Of a stretch of DNA of 64,000 nucleotides, positions 18,859 through 28,271 are shown piece after piece; position 1 is the stretch's first letter; every line of letters starts with the position of its first letter. The DNA lies in contig NZ_JBHZSG010000003.1 in NCBI RefSeq assembly GCF_043642205.1, forward strand, positions 124,001-188,000, written 5' to 3'. The notes under the pieces were generated by a model, which saw nothing but the letters and a program-made list of their open reading frames with translations, did not search any database and was not told the DNA's origin. Source of the stretch: Thalassotalea_A litorea (GTDB taxonomy: Bacteria > Pseudomonadota > Gammaproteobacteria > Enterobacterales > Alteromonadaceae). The position numbers and the translations under genes were made by a program.

Positions 18859-18900
18859 GCCTGAAAACAGGCGTTGTAACGTTGGGAGGCGCGAATTATA
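18859..18900 (-). promoter_or_regulatory. Probable rplM promoter -10 and leader hairpin
   Basis: A perfect TATAAT on the minus strand (18895-18900) lacks a good -35. Shortly downstream a GCCTG-TTTT-CAGGC hairpin (18859-18872) forms early in the leader. The hairpin may belong to an L13 autoregulatory leader, but that is inference. Confidence 0.45.
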
Positions 18901-19015
18901 GTGAAATTTGAGAAAAAGATCACGTATAAATTTCAATCAAAGCTAAAAAACTTAAAATGTGAGGAAATAAGCTTCGCTGCTGGGGGGTGGAAGTCAAGTG
19001 CTTTACTCCACCTTA

Positions 19016-20137
19016 TTAAGGGATATGTTCCGCCGCTAGATAATCTACAGACTGCATTTCCTGTAATCGGCTGAGGCAACGTTTAAACTCAAAGGCTAAC
19101 GTGCCTTCACCATACAAATCGTCCATTGCGGCTTGCGCCGAAATAATCAGTTTGACTTTACGTTCATAAAATTCATCCACTAAGGCAATAAAGCGACGGG
19201 CTGCATCATCATTTGCCTGGCCCATGATCTTAACATCCGCCAGTATTACGGTGTGATATAAGCGCGAAATCTCCATGTAATCGGTTTGACTGCGAGCAGT
19301 TTCGCATAATTCATGAAAATCAAAATAGACGATACCATCGGCTTCTCTGATCGTGGTTAGCTGACGATTGTTGATCTCGATAACCTTACCTTGCTCCCCT
19401 TGCTCCGGGGCGAGCTGGGTAAAATATTGCTGCAGATTTCGGGCCGCAGTAGTATCTATTGGGTAATGGTATAAGTTCGCTTGTTGCAATGTTCGCAAGC
19501 GATAATCGACACCACTATCAACATTGACCACTTCTGTATGTTCGTTAATTAATTTAATCGCTGGCAGAAAACGAGCTCGTTGTAAGCCATTACGATAAAG
19601 ATCATCAGGAATAATATTTGAAGTTGCCACTAAGGTTACGTTGTTGGCAAACAGGTATTCAAACAAGGTGCCTAGGATCATTGCGTCGGTAATATCGGAA
19701 ACGAAAAACTCGTCAAAGCAAATTATCCGAGTTTCTGATGCAAACTTATCGGCAATAATTTTTAACGGCTCGGCCTGACCAGACAAGGCTTTCATTTCCT
19801 GATGTACGCGGTGCATAAACCGATGAAAATGAACACGCATTTTGTCGTCAAAAGGCAGACAATCGTAGAAAGTGTCGACCAAATAGGTTTTACCACGACC
19901 AACGCCGCCCCAGAAATACAAGCCTTTTACCGGTGACGTCTTATCTTTGCTGTAAACTTTTTTCCAGCCCGACCAGACTTTTTTAAAGCCACTAACGGCG
20001 ACAGGTTGCACCATCAAGTCGTCATATAGACGCTGCAAATGCTTAATGGCATTCTCCTGTGCAGCATCGAAGCTAAAATCGTCTCGTTGCAAATCCTGTT
20101 GGTATTTTTGTATCGGTGTAAGCTGAAGCATAATCAT
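19016..20137 (-). CDS. zapE: Cell division ATPase ZapE (AFG1 family)
   Basis: ZapE is a AAA-type ATPase that associates with the division ring under some conditions and belongs to the AFG1 family. The 373-residue protein contains Walker A GGVGRGKT (77-84), Walker B IICFDEF (Asp142-Glu143), and the FHRFMHRVHQ segment after the P-loop domain. ATG at 20137 is used; a second ATG two codons in is possible. Placed between rplM-rpsI and zapG, as in E. coli, transcribed away from zapG. Confidence 0.95.
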   Translation of the reverse strand: MIMLQLTPIQKYQQDLQRDDFSFDAAQENAIKHLQRLYDDLMVQPVAVSGFKKVWSGWKKVYSKDKTSPVKGLYFWGGVGRGKTYLVDTFYDCLPFDDKMRVHFHRFMHRVHQEMKALSGQAEPLKIIADKFASETRIICFDEFFVSDITDAMILGTLFEYLFANNVTLVATSNIIPDDLYRNGLQRARFLPAIKLINEHTEVVNVDSGVDYRLRTLQQANLYHYPIDTTAARNLQQYFTQLAPEQGEQGKVIEINNRQLTTIREADGIVYFDFHELCETARSQTDYMEISRLYHTVILADVKIMGQANDDAARRFIALVDEFYERKVKLIISAQAAMDDLYGEGTLAFEFKRCLSRLQEMQSVDYLAAEHIP

Positions 20138-20355
20138 CTGCAGGGCTGGTTTTACCAGCCGTGTTTGCTAAATAAGTTAATGTACTGAACGCAATTTGCG
20201 GCTATTATAAAAGAATATAAGAACAAGTGGCACTGTTGTTTTCATACCAACCTTTTGAACCTTAGCTTTGTGTAACAATGTGGATGGGTTTGCGAAAAAA
20301 CGTTTGGTATTGCCAGCAACGCCCACCACTCATATCGCAATTATAAGGGTAAAAT

Positions 20356-20772
20356 ATGGATATCATTATTTCGCTAAGTATCTTTGTCGCAGGTTTAGTT
20401 ATCGGTGTTATCGCAACGCGATTAATGTCTAGTGCCAGTCAGGAAAATCAACGTTTAGAGAAAGAAGTCGAAGAAAGTCGCTCTTCATTAGAGTCCTATC
20501 AACAGGATGTCGCGGTGCACCTGAAAAGTTCCATGGAGTTGCTGGGGCAAATGAATGAAGCCTGTACCAAAGCGATGTTACAAATGGAAAAAAGTACTGA
20601 TTTATTAAATAAAGTCAATCAGGAAACAAACGGTATGCCTTTCTTCAGCGCCGAAACAGAAGCTGAACTTAAAGCGGTTGCCAGTATGCAACGTCGTAAA
20701 AAGAAAGTGGCAAATCTTACCGAAGCCCCGCGTGATTATTCAGCGGATCCTAGCGGTCTATTTGACAAATAA
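20356..20772 (+). CDS. zapG: ZapG/YhcB envelope and division protein (DUF1043)
   Basis: A 138-residue inner-membrane protein with one N-terminal membrane helix (residues 3-25) followed by a coiled-coil rich in Glu, Gln and Ser (about 28-90), then a basic segment (RRKKK) and the C-terminal DYSADPSGLFDK that resembles YhcB proteins. E. coli YhcB/ZapG links peptidoglycan synthesis, phospholipid supply and division. Divergent from zapE and upstream of degQ, the conserved location. GGGTAA before the ATG serves as ribosome binding site. Confidence 0.92.
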   Translation: MDIIISLSIFVAGLVIGVIATRLMSSASQENQRLEKEVEESRSSLESYQQDVAVHLKSSMELLGQMNEACTKAMLQMEKSTDLLNKVNQETNGMPFFSAETEAELKAVASMQRRKKKVANLTEAPRDYSADPSGLFDK

Positions 20773-20891
20773 AAACAATTCGTTACATTTAGGTTCGGCT
20801 CAAATTTGAACTTTAAACTGAGCCATGAGTCTTTAAATCCATGGGGCAACTAATTCCCATGTATTTTACTAATAAATAATAATGAGCGTTT

Positions 20892-20911
20892 GGAATTCAG
20901 GTTCGAATTCC
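20892..20911. promoter_or_regulatory. Inverted repeat upstream of degQ
   Basis: GGAATTC and GAATTCC are separated by six bases (AGGTTC), 49 bases before the degQ ATG. It could be an operator or an mRNA leader hairpin; no sigma-E promoter was recognised with confidence. Confidence 0.35.
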
Positions 20912-20959
20912 TGCGCTGTTGTTGCAATTTTTGCAGTGAATTTTGGAGTCTCTTAACCT

Positions 20960-22312
20960 ATGAAAAAATTCTTGTCTATAACTTCGATGGCACTTGTTGT
21001 TGGCACGTTGTCGTTATCAAGTCCCGTGAGTGTAGCAGCCCTGCCACAATTTTTTGAAGATGAACCTATGCCTAGCCTGGCGCCTATGTTGGAAGAAACA
21101 ACACCGGCGGTAGTCAGTATATCCGTTGCCGGTACGCAGGAGGTTCAGCAGCAGATTCCCGATGCTTTTAAATTCTTTTTCGGTCAACGCCGCGGACAGC
21201 AACCGCAGGAGCGACCATTTCGGGGGCTTGGCTCAGGTGTGATCATTGATGCTAAAAAAGGCTATATCGTAACCAACAATCATGTCGTCGAAGAAGCCGA
21301 TGAAATCCAGGTGAACTTGAAAGATGGTCGCCAATTTGAAGCAAAAAAAATCGGCAGTGATGCGGCCAGTGATATTGCATTGTTGCAGATAAAAGCCGAA
21401 AACCTGATCGAGATTAAGCTTGCAGATTCCGATGACCTTCGGGTGGGTGATTTTGCCGTAGCTATTGGCAGTCCGTTTGGCCTGGGTCAGACCGTAACCT
21501 CAGGTATCGTTTCGGCACTCGGGCGTAGTGGCTTAAACATCGAAAACTTTGAAGATTTTATCCAAACCGATGCCGCAATAAATTCCGGAAACTCCGGTGG
21601 TGCTCTGGTAAACCTAAAAGGTGAACTAATCGGTATTAACACCGCGATATTAGGACCTAATGGCGGAAACGTCGGCATTGGTTTTGCCATTCCGTCGAAT
21701 ATGATGCGCAACCTGACCAATCAGATTATTGAGTTTGGTGAAGTGCGCCGGGGTGTACTTGGCGTTACAGGAAACAGCATCAATGCCGAATTAGCCAAAG
21801 CTATGGATTTGGATACCAATCAAGGTGGCTTTATTAGCCAGGTTGCCCCAGATTCCGCAGCAGAAAAAGCAGGCATCAAAGCCGGTGACATTGTTATCGC
21901 AGTTAATGGTAAAAAAGTGAAAACCTTTAACGAACTGCGCGGCAAAATAGGCTCTATCGGTGCTGGCAAAGAAGTTGAACTTACGATCCTGCGTGATGGC
22001 CGCAAGAAAGACGTTACGGCCAAACTCAAACCCGCAGCTGACGCCAACATTGCCGCGGCAACGATGCACCCAATGTTACAAGGCGCGCAATTTAGCAGCG
22101 CAGACAACAATCAGGGTGTTAAGGTTACAGAGTTAGCGGCCAATTCGCCTGCCCAGGCCGTAGGTTTGAAAAAAGGCGATACCATCATTGGTGTCAATCG
22201 TAAAAAAGTAAACAATCTGGCGCAATTGCGAAGTGCCCTTGAAGGTGTAAATGGGGTCGTCGCTCTAAATATTGTGCGCGGCAATAACGAGCTGTATTTA
22301 ATGATACGCTAA
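20960..22312 (+). CDS. degQ: Periplasmic serine protease/chaperone DegQ (HtrA family)
   Basis: DegQ degrades or chaperones misfolded periplasmic proteins. The 450-residue product has a cleavable signal peptide (to about residue 26), a trypsin-like domain with catalytic His108 (NNHVV), Asp138 (ASDIALL) and Ser212 (NSGNSGGAL), and two PDZ domains (about 260-350 and 365-450). The long LA loop includes FFFGQRRGQQPQERPF. Length and two PDZ domains fit DegQ/DegP; adjacency to degS favours DegQ. Start ATG at 20960 has a GGAG ribosome binding site. Confidence 0.95.
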   Translation: MKKFLSITSMALVVGTLSLSSPVSVAALPQFFEDEPMPSLAPMLEETTPAVVSISVAGTQEVQQQIPDAFKFFFGQRRGQQPQERPFRGLGSGVIIDAKKGYIVTNNHVVEEADEIQVNLKDGRQFEAKKIGSDAASDIALLQIKAENLIEIKLADSDDLRVGDFAVAIGSPFGLGQTVTSGIVSALGRSGLNIENFEDFIQTDAAINSGNSGGALVNLKGELIGINTAILGPNGGNVGIGFAIPSNMMRNLTNQIIEFGEVRRGVLGVTGNSINAELAKAMDLDTNQGGFISQVAPDSAAEKAGIKAGDIVIAVNGKKVKTFNELRGKIGSIGAGKEVELTILRDGRKKDVTAKLKPAADANIAAATMHPMLQGAQFSSADNNQGVKVTELAANSPAQAVGLKKGDTIIGVNRKKVNNLAQLRSALEGVNGVVALNIVRGNNELYLMIR

Positions 22313-22336
22313 GCATTTACTAATGTTCGAAGGTAT

Positions 22337-22370
22337 AAGGCTGCCCAAGTGATCTGCTTGGGTAGCCTTT
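22337..22370 (+). terminator. Hairpin terminator after degQ
   Basis: A nearly perfect 13-bp stem (22337-22349 paired with 22357-22369, seven-base loop) follows degQ; only a few T residues come after it, so termination may be partial. Confidence 0.6.
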
Positions 22371-22450
22371 GACTTGCACAGCAGCACTACTATCCCCGAA
22401 AAATAAATGCTACTCTTTAGCGTATATCGATAACAACTCTCTGAAATCTT

Positions 22451-23512
22451 TTGAAAATAGTACCTGTTCTCACTTACATACTGCGTGCTACCAGTTATGG
22501 TTTGCTAACCGCTGTGGTGCTCTTAATTCTGGTACCCGAACTGCGCTCTGATTCGTCTTCATCGTTCAATATATTTAAACCCGTTAATGAAAAGCCAAAA
22601 CCGGTTTCCTATGCAAATGCGGTTGCTAAAGCGGCGCCAGCCGTTGTCAATATTTATAGCGAAAGTATCGAAACGAATCCCAGATATCGTAGTCGTTCTT
22701 TGCAACGAATTAAACTAGGCTCTGGAGTGATCATGGATAGTCGAGGTTACATTTTGACTAACTATCATGTGGTACTCAATGCGGATTTGATCACTGTCGT
22801 ATTGCAAAATCAAACCGAACTCACTGCAGAAGTTATCGGTAGCGACGAGCTTACCGATTTAGCCGTATTAAAAGTACAGGCAAATAACTTACCAGTAATC
22901 CCGATGGATGACACCTTAACGCCTTTTGTCGGTGACGTGGTGTTGGCCATTGGCAATCCGTTAAACCTTGGGCAAACCATTACTCAAGGCATTATTTCAG
23001 CTACCGGCCGCAGTGGACTCAGCAGCACCAGTTATCGCGAATTTTTGCAGATGGATGCCGCTATCAACGATGGTAATTCTGGTGGTGCGCTGGTTAACTC
23101 TAATGGTGACCTGGTCGGTATCACGACTGCTCAGTTCAAACGACTGAACCCGCAGATTAATATTCAGGGGATATTTTTTGCGATCCCCTACAAACTGGCG
23201 AAGAAAGTCATGTTGGAGCTAATCAGCAATGGCCGAGTCGTTCGTGGATGGTTAGGGATCAGCTCACAACGTTATAACTGGCAGTTAAAAGGATTTGTTG
23301 TCGATGACATTACTCCGGGCAGCCCTGCCCAGTTAGCCGGCCTGCAAAAAGACGATGTGGTATACAAAATCGATGGGACTGCTATCGTCAGTATTAATCA
23401 GGCCCTGGATATCGTTGCAGAAACCAGACCGGGCACTGTGCTTAACTTTTCGGTTATCCGAAACAAAAAGGCCATCGAAGTTCCGGTAACAATTGTTGAA
23501 CTGAATCGTTGA
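22451..23512 (+). CDS. degS: Inner-membrane regulatory protease DegS
   Basis: DegS senses unfolded outer-membrane proteins through its PDZ domain and makes the first cut in anti-sigma factor RseA, triggering the sigma-E response. The 353-residue product has an N-terminal membrane anchor (about 12-30) instead of a cleaved signal peptide, a protease domain with His106, Asp136 and Ser210 (DGNSGGAL), and a single PDZ domain (about 255-345). Translation appears to start at TTG (22451) and no strong ribosome binding site is seen. Directly downstream of degQ, the conserved order. Confidence 0.95.
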   Translation: MKIVPVLTYILRATSYGLLTAVVLLILVPELRSDSSSSFNIFKPVNEKPKPVSYANAVAKAAPAVVNIYSESIETNPRYRSRSLQRIKLGSGVIMDSRGYILTNYHVVLNADLITVVLQNQTELTAEVIGSDELTDLAVLKVQANNLPVIPMDDTLTPFVGDVVLAIGNPLNLGQTITQGIISATGRSGLSSTSYREFLQMDAAINDGNSGGALVNSNGDLVGITTAQFKRLNPQINIQGIFFAIPYKLAKKVMLELISNGRVVRGWLGISSQRYNWQLKGFVVDDITPGSPAQLAGLQKDDVVYKIDGTAIVSINQALDIVAETRPGTVLNFSVIRNKKAIEVPVTIVELNR

Positions 23513-23541
23513 GTTGGATCATTATTATGCTAGGCAAGATC

Positions 23542-23577
23542 AAAAAAGGCGTATTCTATAAGAATACGCCTTTTGTT
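23542..23577. terminator. Bidirectional terminator between degS and murA
   Basis: A 9-bp stem GGCGTATTC/GAATACGCC (23548-23570) is flanked by A- and T-runs at the convergent degS/murA junction. Confidence 0.9.
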
Positions 23578-23595
23578 TAGGGGTCACGTATACGA

Positions 23596-24861
23596 TTACG
23601 CAGGTTTATCGAAACGGGTAATATCTGCGCCAAGTTTTTGTAACTTGTCTTCGATATGCTGATAGCCTCGATCTATATGATAGATGCGATCAACGATGGT
23701 CTCGCCTTGAGCCACCAAGCCAGCAATCACTAAACTTGCTGATGCACGTAAATCCGTGGCCATCACCTGAGCACCGTTTAACGTATCAACGCCAACTGAA
23801 ATTGCGGTGTTGCCTTCCAGTTTCATATCGGCTCCCATACGCTGCAACTCAGGCACATGCATAAACCGATTTTCGAAAATCGTTTCTGTGGTCGTTGCCG
23901 TACCTTCAGCAATCGCATTTAAGGTAACAAACTGTGCTTGCATATCCGTTGGAAAAGCTGGGTGCGGTGCTGTGCGGATATTTACCGCCTGTGGACGTCC
24001 AGTCATTTCCAATTCAATCCAGTCATCACCGGTTGTTACGTTTGCGCCTGCTTCCAGCAGTTTACTGATTACCGCTTCTAATGCACTTGGATCTGTATTC
24101 AAACAACGGATTTTTCCACCAGTAACGGCTGCTGCCACTAAAAAAGTTCCGGTTTCAATACGATCAGGCATTACTGGATAATCCGCACCCTTTAAAGACT
24201 CAACACCTTCAATGGTCAGGGTATCTGTACCTGCGCCGGAGATTTTCGCTCCCATTAAATTCAAGAAGTTTGCTAAATCAACGATTTCAGGTTCGCGGGC
24301 TGCATTTTCCAGAACTGTTGTACCTTCCGCTAACGCTGCAGCCATCATCAGATTTTCTGTGCCAGTAACACTTACTGCATCCATAAAGAACCTTGCACCT
24401 TGCAAGCGTCCTTCTTTGCGAGCAATGATATAGCCATTTTCAACGCTAATATCGGCACCCATGGCTTTTAAGCCCTGAATGTGTAGGTCTACCGGTCGAG
24501 CGCCAATAGCACAGCCACCTGGCAGAGAAACCTCAGCATGACCAAATCTTGCCAGTAACGGCCCCAAAACCAGTATCGACGCACGCATGGTTTTCACGAG
24601 CTCATAAGGCGCTAGGCAATTATTGATTCCGCTGGCGTCAATAGACACACTATTGTCCGAAGACCAATCAACACTCGCCCCTAATTCGGCTAAAAGCTTA
24701 AGGGTGGTATTAATATCATTAAGACGAGGAACGTTGCTAACCTGCAAAGGAGTTTCCGCAAGGATAGTGGCAAATAAAATGGGTAAAGCGGCATTTTTTG
24801 CGCCTGATATGGTAACGTCCCCATGTAATTCGTTACCGCTGTGAATTCGAAATGCTTGCAC
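23596..24861 (-). CDS. murA: UDP-N-acetylglucosamine 1-carboxyvinyltransferase
   Basis: MurA transfers enolpyruvate from PEP to UDP-GlcNAc, the first committed step of peptidoglycan synthesis, and is the fosfomycin target. The 421-residue protein has TISGAKNAALPILFA at the N terminus, the catalytic loop LPGGCAIGARPVDLH with Cys117, and the C-terminal RIYHIDRGYQHIEDKL. A cysteine at the catalytic position predicts fosfomycin sensitivity of the enzyme itself. Last gene of the mlaFEDCB-ibaG-murA block, 24 bases after ibaG. Confidence 0.98.
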   Translation of the reverse strand: MQAFRIHSGNELHGDVTISGAKNAALPILFATILAETPLQVSNVPRLNDINTTLKLLAELGASVDWSSDNSVSIDASGINNCLAPYELVKTMRASILVLGPLLARFGHAEVSLPGGCAIGARPVDLHIQGLKAMGADISVENGYIIARKEGRLQGARFFMDAVSVTGTENLMMAAALAEGTTVLENAAREPEIVDLANFLNLMGAKISGAGTDTLTIEGVESLKGADYPVMPDRIETGTFLVAAAVTGGKIRCLNTDPSALEAVISKLLEAGANVTTGDDWIELEMTGRPQAVNIRTAPHPAFPTDMQAQFVTLNAIAEGTATTTETIFENRFMHVPELQRMGADMKLEGNTAISVGVDTLNGAQVMATDLRASASLVIAGLVAQGETIVDRIYHIDRGYQHIEDKLQKLGADITRFDKPA

Positions 24862-24885
24862 AGTAATTCTTCTTTTCAGGTTAAC

Positions 24886-25143
24886 TTATGACGGTAGTAT
24901 AAATTTCTTTTCCCGCTGCCATTGGCTGTTGGTAAAAGTTTTTATACTGACGGCGTGGATTTGGCCCTGGTTGATGGCCTCGGTTAAGGGGGCGTATACA
25001 GTTTGCTGCTTTTTAACCCTGCTCATTTCTTCAAACGAATCAGATACGGCGATAATGCTGCATTGTGAACCATCAAAGGTCACACGCAAATCATCCAGGG
25101 TTAAAGCATCATTTAAAATTTTTTCGATATCGGCGGCTTGCAA
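24886..25143 (-). CDS. ibaG: BolA-family protein IbaG
   Basis: An 85-residue BolA-like protein (class II KH-like fold). IbaG forms complexes with monothiol glutaredoxins and is linked to acid stress and iron-sulfur handling. The sequence shows the BolA pattern of DDLRVTFDGSQCSIIAVSDSFE and a C-terminal HAVSIKTFTNSQW. Cys27 could be a cluster ligand. Located between mlaB and murA, as in E. coli (yrbA). Confidence 0.93.
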   Translation of the reverse strand: MQAADIEKILNDALTLDDLRVTFDGSQCSIIAVSDSFEEMSRVKKQQTVYAPLTEAINQGQIHAVSIKTFTNSQWQREKKFILPS

Positions 25144-25158
25144 TGTCCTTCTCCAATA

Positions 25159-25470
25159 TTAATTCTTAACAATCGGCAATAGCTGCTCGACACGGCTTAG
25201 TCTGGCGAGTTTAACCAATTCTTCGGGGGGATTGGAATAGCTAATTTCAAATTGTTTTTCCCCCGCTAATTCTATGAGCGCCAACAACCATCCAATACCC
25301 GCAGTGTCAACCTTCTTTAAGGCTTTAAGATCAACACGTTGTTGATTGGACACTAGAATTGAAAGAAAGTTTTTCTGTTGTTTTCCGACAATAGATTTTC
25401 TGGTTAGCTCACCGGACAATTCAACTTTTTTCGGGTCAATCCGAGCAATGGTAAGCGCAGCGCTGGTCAT
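25159..25470 (-). CDS. mlaB: Phospholipid transport regulator MlaB (STAS domain)
   Basis: MlaB is the cytoplasmic STAS-domain subunit that stabilises the MlaFEDB transporter by binding MlaF. The 103-residue product is mostly one STAS domain, with LKKVDTAGIGWLLALIELA around the conserved Asp-Thr-Ala-Gly loop. Its ATG overlaps the mlaC stop by one base (TAATG). Sequence alone is weakly diagnostic; position in the operon makes the call firm. Confidence 0.9.
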   Translation of the reverse strand: MTSAALTIARIDPKKVELSGELTRKSIVGKQQKNFLSILVSNQQRVDLKALKKVDTAGIGWLLALIELAGEKQFEISYSNPPEELVKLARLSRVEQLLPIVKN

Positions 25471-26147
25471 TACTTATCAATTCCTATTTCTTTCATCACG
25501 TCGTCTTTACCATTTTTCTTAAAGACGATGTCGCGTTTACTTTTTTCACGGAGCATTTCAGTTACCTGCGGCACCCCATTTTGCGCCAAAATACTGCGTA
25601 ACTCTTTTTGTTTTGCGTCCAGTAAACTTACGCCTTCAGCAACCAAATCAAACGCCTGCCATTCGTTGGTTTTGGTGTTTTTGCGAACCTTAAACTTCAG
25701 ATTGATTGGCGGCCGGTTGCCGTCAATTACATCTACTCCCACCATAACAATTTTTTCTTTATCAAAATCTTTGGCTGGCTCAAATTCAATTTTTTGATTG
25801 TCATATAAGGTGAACACCTGGGCATAAGAGGTGATCAAATACTCGCGAAAGGCCACCACAAATTCTTGAATTTCTTCTCGACTTGCGTCTTTTCGATAGT
25901 TGCCAAGCACTTTCAATGCCGCATATTGATAAAAGACATACGGCATTAACTCTTCACGAACGATGCCCTTTAACAAGTTTGGATTTGCTTTAATCTGCTG
26001 CTCTTCCCGGGCAAAGCGATCAAATGTTATCTGCGAGACTTCTTTAATCATCACATATGGATCTTCCATGCTTACATCAGATGCAAATACATTACTGCAA
26101 AATAATAACGTACCGAAAAATACCGCTTTCATTGAAATGGATTTCAT
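25470..26147 (-). CDS. mlaC: Periplasmic phospholipid-binding protein MlaC
   Basis: MlaC shuttles phospholipids between the outer-membrane MlaA complex and inner-membrane MlaFEDB. The 225-residue product carries a signal peptide (cleavage near VFASD) and the Ttg2D/MlaC domain: PYVMIKEVSQITFDRF, ELMPYVFYQYAALKVLG, FREYLITSYAQVF and EWQAFDLVAEGVSLL. The first ATG is at 26147; an ATG five codons in is an alternative. It sits 9 bases after mlaD. Confidence 0.95.
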   Translation of the reverse strand: MKSISMKAVFFGTLLFCSNVFASDVSMEDPYVMIKEVSQITFDRFAREEQQIKANPNLLKGIVREELMPYVFYQYAALKVLGNYRKDASREEIQEFVVAFREYLITSYAQVFTLYDNQKIEFEPAKDFDKEKIVMVGVDVIDGNRPPINLKFKVRKNTKTNEWQAFDLVAEGVSLLDAKQKELRSILAQNGVPQVTEMLREKSKRDIVFKKNGKDDVMKEIGIDK

Positions 26148-26156
26148 TATGACCCC

Positions 26157-26633
26157 TTAATCGTCGCTTCCCTGACTAAATAAAAATTGACCAATCATCT
26201 CTTCTAACACTAAGGCAGACTTAGTATCTTCAATATAATCACCCGGTTCTAATGTGCCAATGCCTAAGTCTTCATCGATAAACCCAGGTTCTAATCCGAG
26301 ATACTGTTCTCCTAACAACCCTGCCGTTAAAATTGACAGCGATGACGCTTCGGAAAAACCTTCATATTGGGAATAAATACTTAAAGTGACAATTGGCATA
26401 AAGTCATCATCATCCAGTGCTATTTTTTCGACCCGACCAACAATCACGCCACCAACTTTAATCGGTGAACGTACTTTCAAACCACCGATATTGTCGAATT
26501 TAGCATATAGATTATAGGTTTGACCATTTCCTTGAATTCCGGCATCAGCCACTTTCAGTGCCAACATTAAAATCGCTGCGATGCCAATCGCAACAAAAAT
26601 ACCAACCATTAATTCAATTTTCTTAGACACCAT
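26157..26633 (-). CDS. mlaD: MCE-domain protein MlaD
   Basis: MlaD forms the hexameric periplasmic ring of the Mla transporter. The 158-residue protein has one N-terminal membrane helix (about 7-27) and an MCE domain with FDNIGGLKVRSPIKVGGVIVGRV and LLGEQYLGLEPG, followed by a C-terminal segment. Length is typical. A 58-base gap separates it from mlaE. Confidence 0.96.
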   Translation of the reverse strand: MVSKKIELMVGIFVAIGIAAILMLALKVADAGIQGNGQTYNLYAKFDNIGGLKVRSPIKVGGVIVGRVEKIALDDDDFMPIVTLSIYSQYEGFSEASSLSILTAGLLGEQYLGLEPGFIDEDLGIGTLEPGDYIEDTKSALVLEEMIGQFLFSQGSDD

Positions 26634-26691
26634 GTCAATTCACCAATTTTCCTAATTTACGTCAGGCCTAAGCCAAATAATCACTCTAAGT

Positions 26692-27471
26692 TTAGCTAGT
26701 AAACATTAGCGCGGTTAAAATAAAGTCCAGTCCAAGCACCAATAAAGAAGCCTGCACCACCGTTGCCGTAGTCGCTCTACTGATACCTTCAGACGTCGGC
26801 ACACAATCATAGCCTTTGTAAACGGCAATCCAGGTAACCACAAAAGCAAAGACTATCGATTTAATCACACCGTTGAGAACGTCTTGTTGCCAGTCAACCT
26901 GTGCCTGCATTACAGACCAAAACGTGCCGCTATCAACACCCAGCCAGTCTACCCCCACCAAGTGAGCACCCAAGATACCAACGGCGGAAAATATCGCTGC
27001 TAACAATGGCAGACTAATAAAGCCCGCCCAAAATCTAGGGGCAATAATTTGCCGTAGTGGGTCGACCGCCATCATTTCAAGACTGCTTAATTGTTCTGTC
27101 GCCTTCATCAGGCCAATTTCAGCCGTAAGCGCGGAACCGGCTCGACCAGCAAATAATAAAGCCGCCACAACCGGGCCTAACTCTCGCAATAACGATAACG
27201 CCACCATAGGTCCAAGGCTTGCTTCAGCGCCATAGCCCACCAAAATAGTATATCCCTGTAGCGCCAAAACCATGCCTATAAAGGTACCGGATACGACTAT
27301 GATAACCAGTGATAATACGCCCACGGAATAAAGCTGTGTCATTAACAAAGGCAAGCCTTTTCGGGGGGAAGGCCAATGCAATAAAGCGGAAAACAACATT
27401 AACATTGCTCGCCCAAGACCTGCGACTAAAGCAATGGTGTTGCGACCTAATCGCTGAAAATAATCTAACAT
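26692..27471 (-). CDS. mlaE: Phospholipid ABC transporter permease MlaE
   Basis: MlaE is the integral membrane permease of the Mla system. The 259-residue product has about five membrane segments and the MlaE-family signatures: GTFIGMVLALQGY, GPVVAALLFAGRAGSALTAEIGLMKATEQLSSLEMMAVDPL, and FWAGFISLPLLAAIF. Two bases separate it from mlaF. Secure. Confidence 0.97.
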   Translation of the reverse strand: MLDYFQRLGRNTIALVAGLGRAMLMLFSALLHWPSPRKGLPLLMTQLYSVGVLSLVIIVVSGTFIGMVLALQGYTILVGYGAEASLGPMVALSLLRELGPVVAALLFAGRAGSALTAEIGLMKATEQLSSLEMMAVDPLRQIIAPRFWAGFISLPLLAAIFSAVGILGAHLVGVDWLGVDSGTFWSVMQAQVDWQQDVLNGVIKSIVFAFVVTWIAVYKGYDCVPTSEGISRATTATVVQASLLVLGLDFILTALMFTS

Positions 27472-27473
27472 CC

Positions 27474-28271
27474 TTATTTTCCTATTAACTGCTTGGCATA
27501 CGGTTGCGCGGGGTAATGAAAGGGCACCGGACCATCATCTTCCCCTTTAATGAACTGTTGCACCAAAGGCGATTGCTGTTGGCGAATTTCTTCTGCTGTG
27601 CCTTCACCAATGATTCTCTGTTCAGCAATTATATAAATGTAATCGGCAATACTCATCACCTCTTTAACATCATGAGAAACGACAACGGACGTTAACCCCA
27701 GAGCGTCATTGAGGTCGCGGATAAGACGCACGATGACGCCCATTGATATCGGGTCTTGGCCCGCAAAGGGCTCGTCATACATAATCAATTCTGGATCCAG
27801 CGCGATCGCTCTGGCTAAGGCGGCGCGGCGCGCCATACCGCCGGACAATTCAGATGGTTTTAACTTCATGGCTCCACGCAAGCCAACAACTTCCAACTTC
27901 ATCATCACCATTTTGGCGACGATGTCTTCAGGAAGTTTGCTATGTTCACGAATTGGAAAAGCGACATTATCGAATACTGTCATATCGGTAAAGAGTGCAC
28001 CGGATTGAAACAGCATACTCATGCGTTTACGGGTTTCATAAAGATCGCTGCGTGAAAGTTGGTGAATATTCTCGCCAGCAAACTCGATACTACCGCTCGA
28101 AGGTGTTAATTGGCCACCAATAAGCTTTAGCAAGGTTGTCTTACCGATTCCGCTTGGCCCCATAATCGCCGTAACTTTGCCTTTCGGGATCGTCAAATTT
28201 ATGCCGTTGTAAATACAGCGTTGATCGCGATAAAACGCCAAGTCTTTAATATTTACCAGATTATCCGTCAT
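27474..28271 (-). CDS. mlaF: Phospholipid ABC transporter ATPase MlaF
   Basis: MlaF is the cytoplasmic ATPase driving phospholipid movement through MlaE/MlaD. The 265-residue protein has Walker A GPSGIGKTT (38-46), signature LSGGMARRAALARA, Walker B ELIMYDEPFAGQDP, and a C-terminal extension (about 240-265) of the type that contacts the neighbouring subunit. First gene of the minus-strand Mla operon. Confidence 0.97.
   Translation of the reverse strand: MTDNLVNIKDLAFYRDQRCIYNGINLTIPKGKVTAIMGPSGIGKTTLLKLIGGQLTPSSGSIEFAGENIHQLSRSDLYETRKRMSMLFQSGALFTDMTVFDNVAFPIREHSKLPEDIVAKMVMMKLEVVGLRGAMKLKPSELSGGMARRAALARAIALDPELIMYDEPFAGQDPISMGVIVRLIRDLNDALGLTSVVVSHDVKEVMSIADYIYIIAEQRIIGEGTAEEIRQQQSPLVQQFIKGEDDGPVPFHYPAQPYAKQLIGK

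Noticed and set aside
20244..20312. ATACCAAC...TTGGTAT inverted arrangement upstream of zapG
   Set aside because: Only the outer six or seven bases match; inner sequence does not agree with the repeat family.
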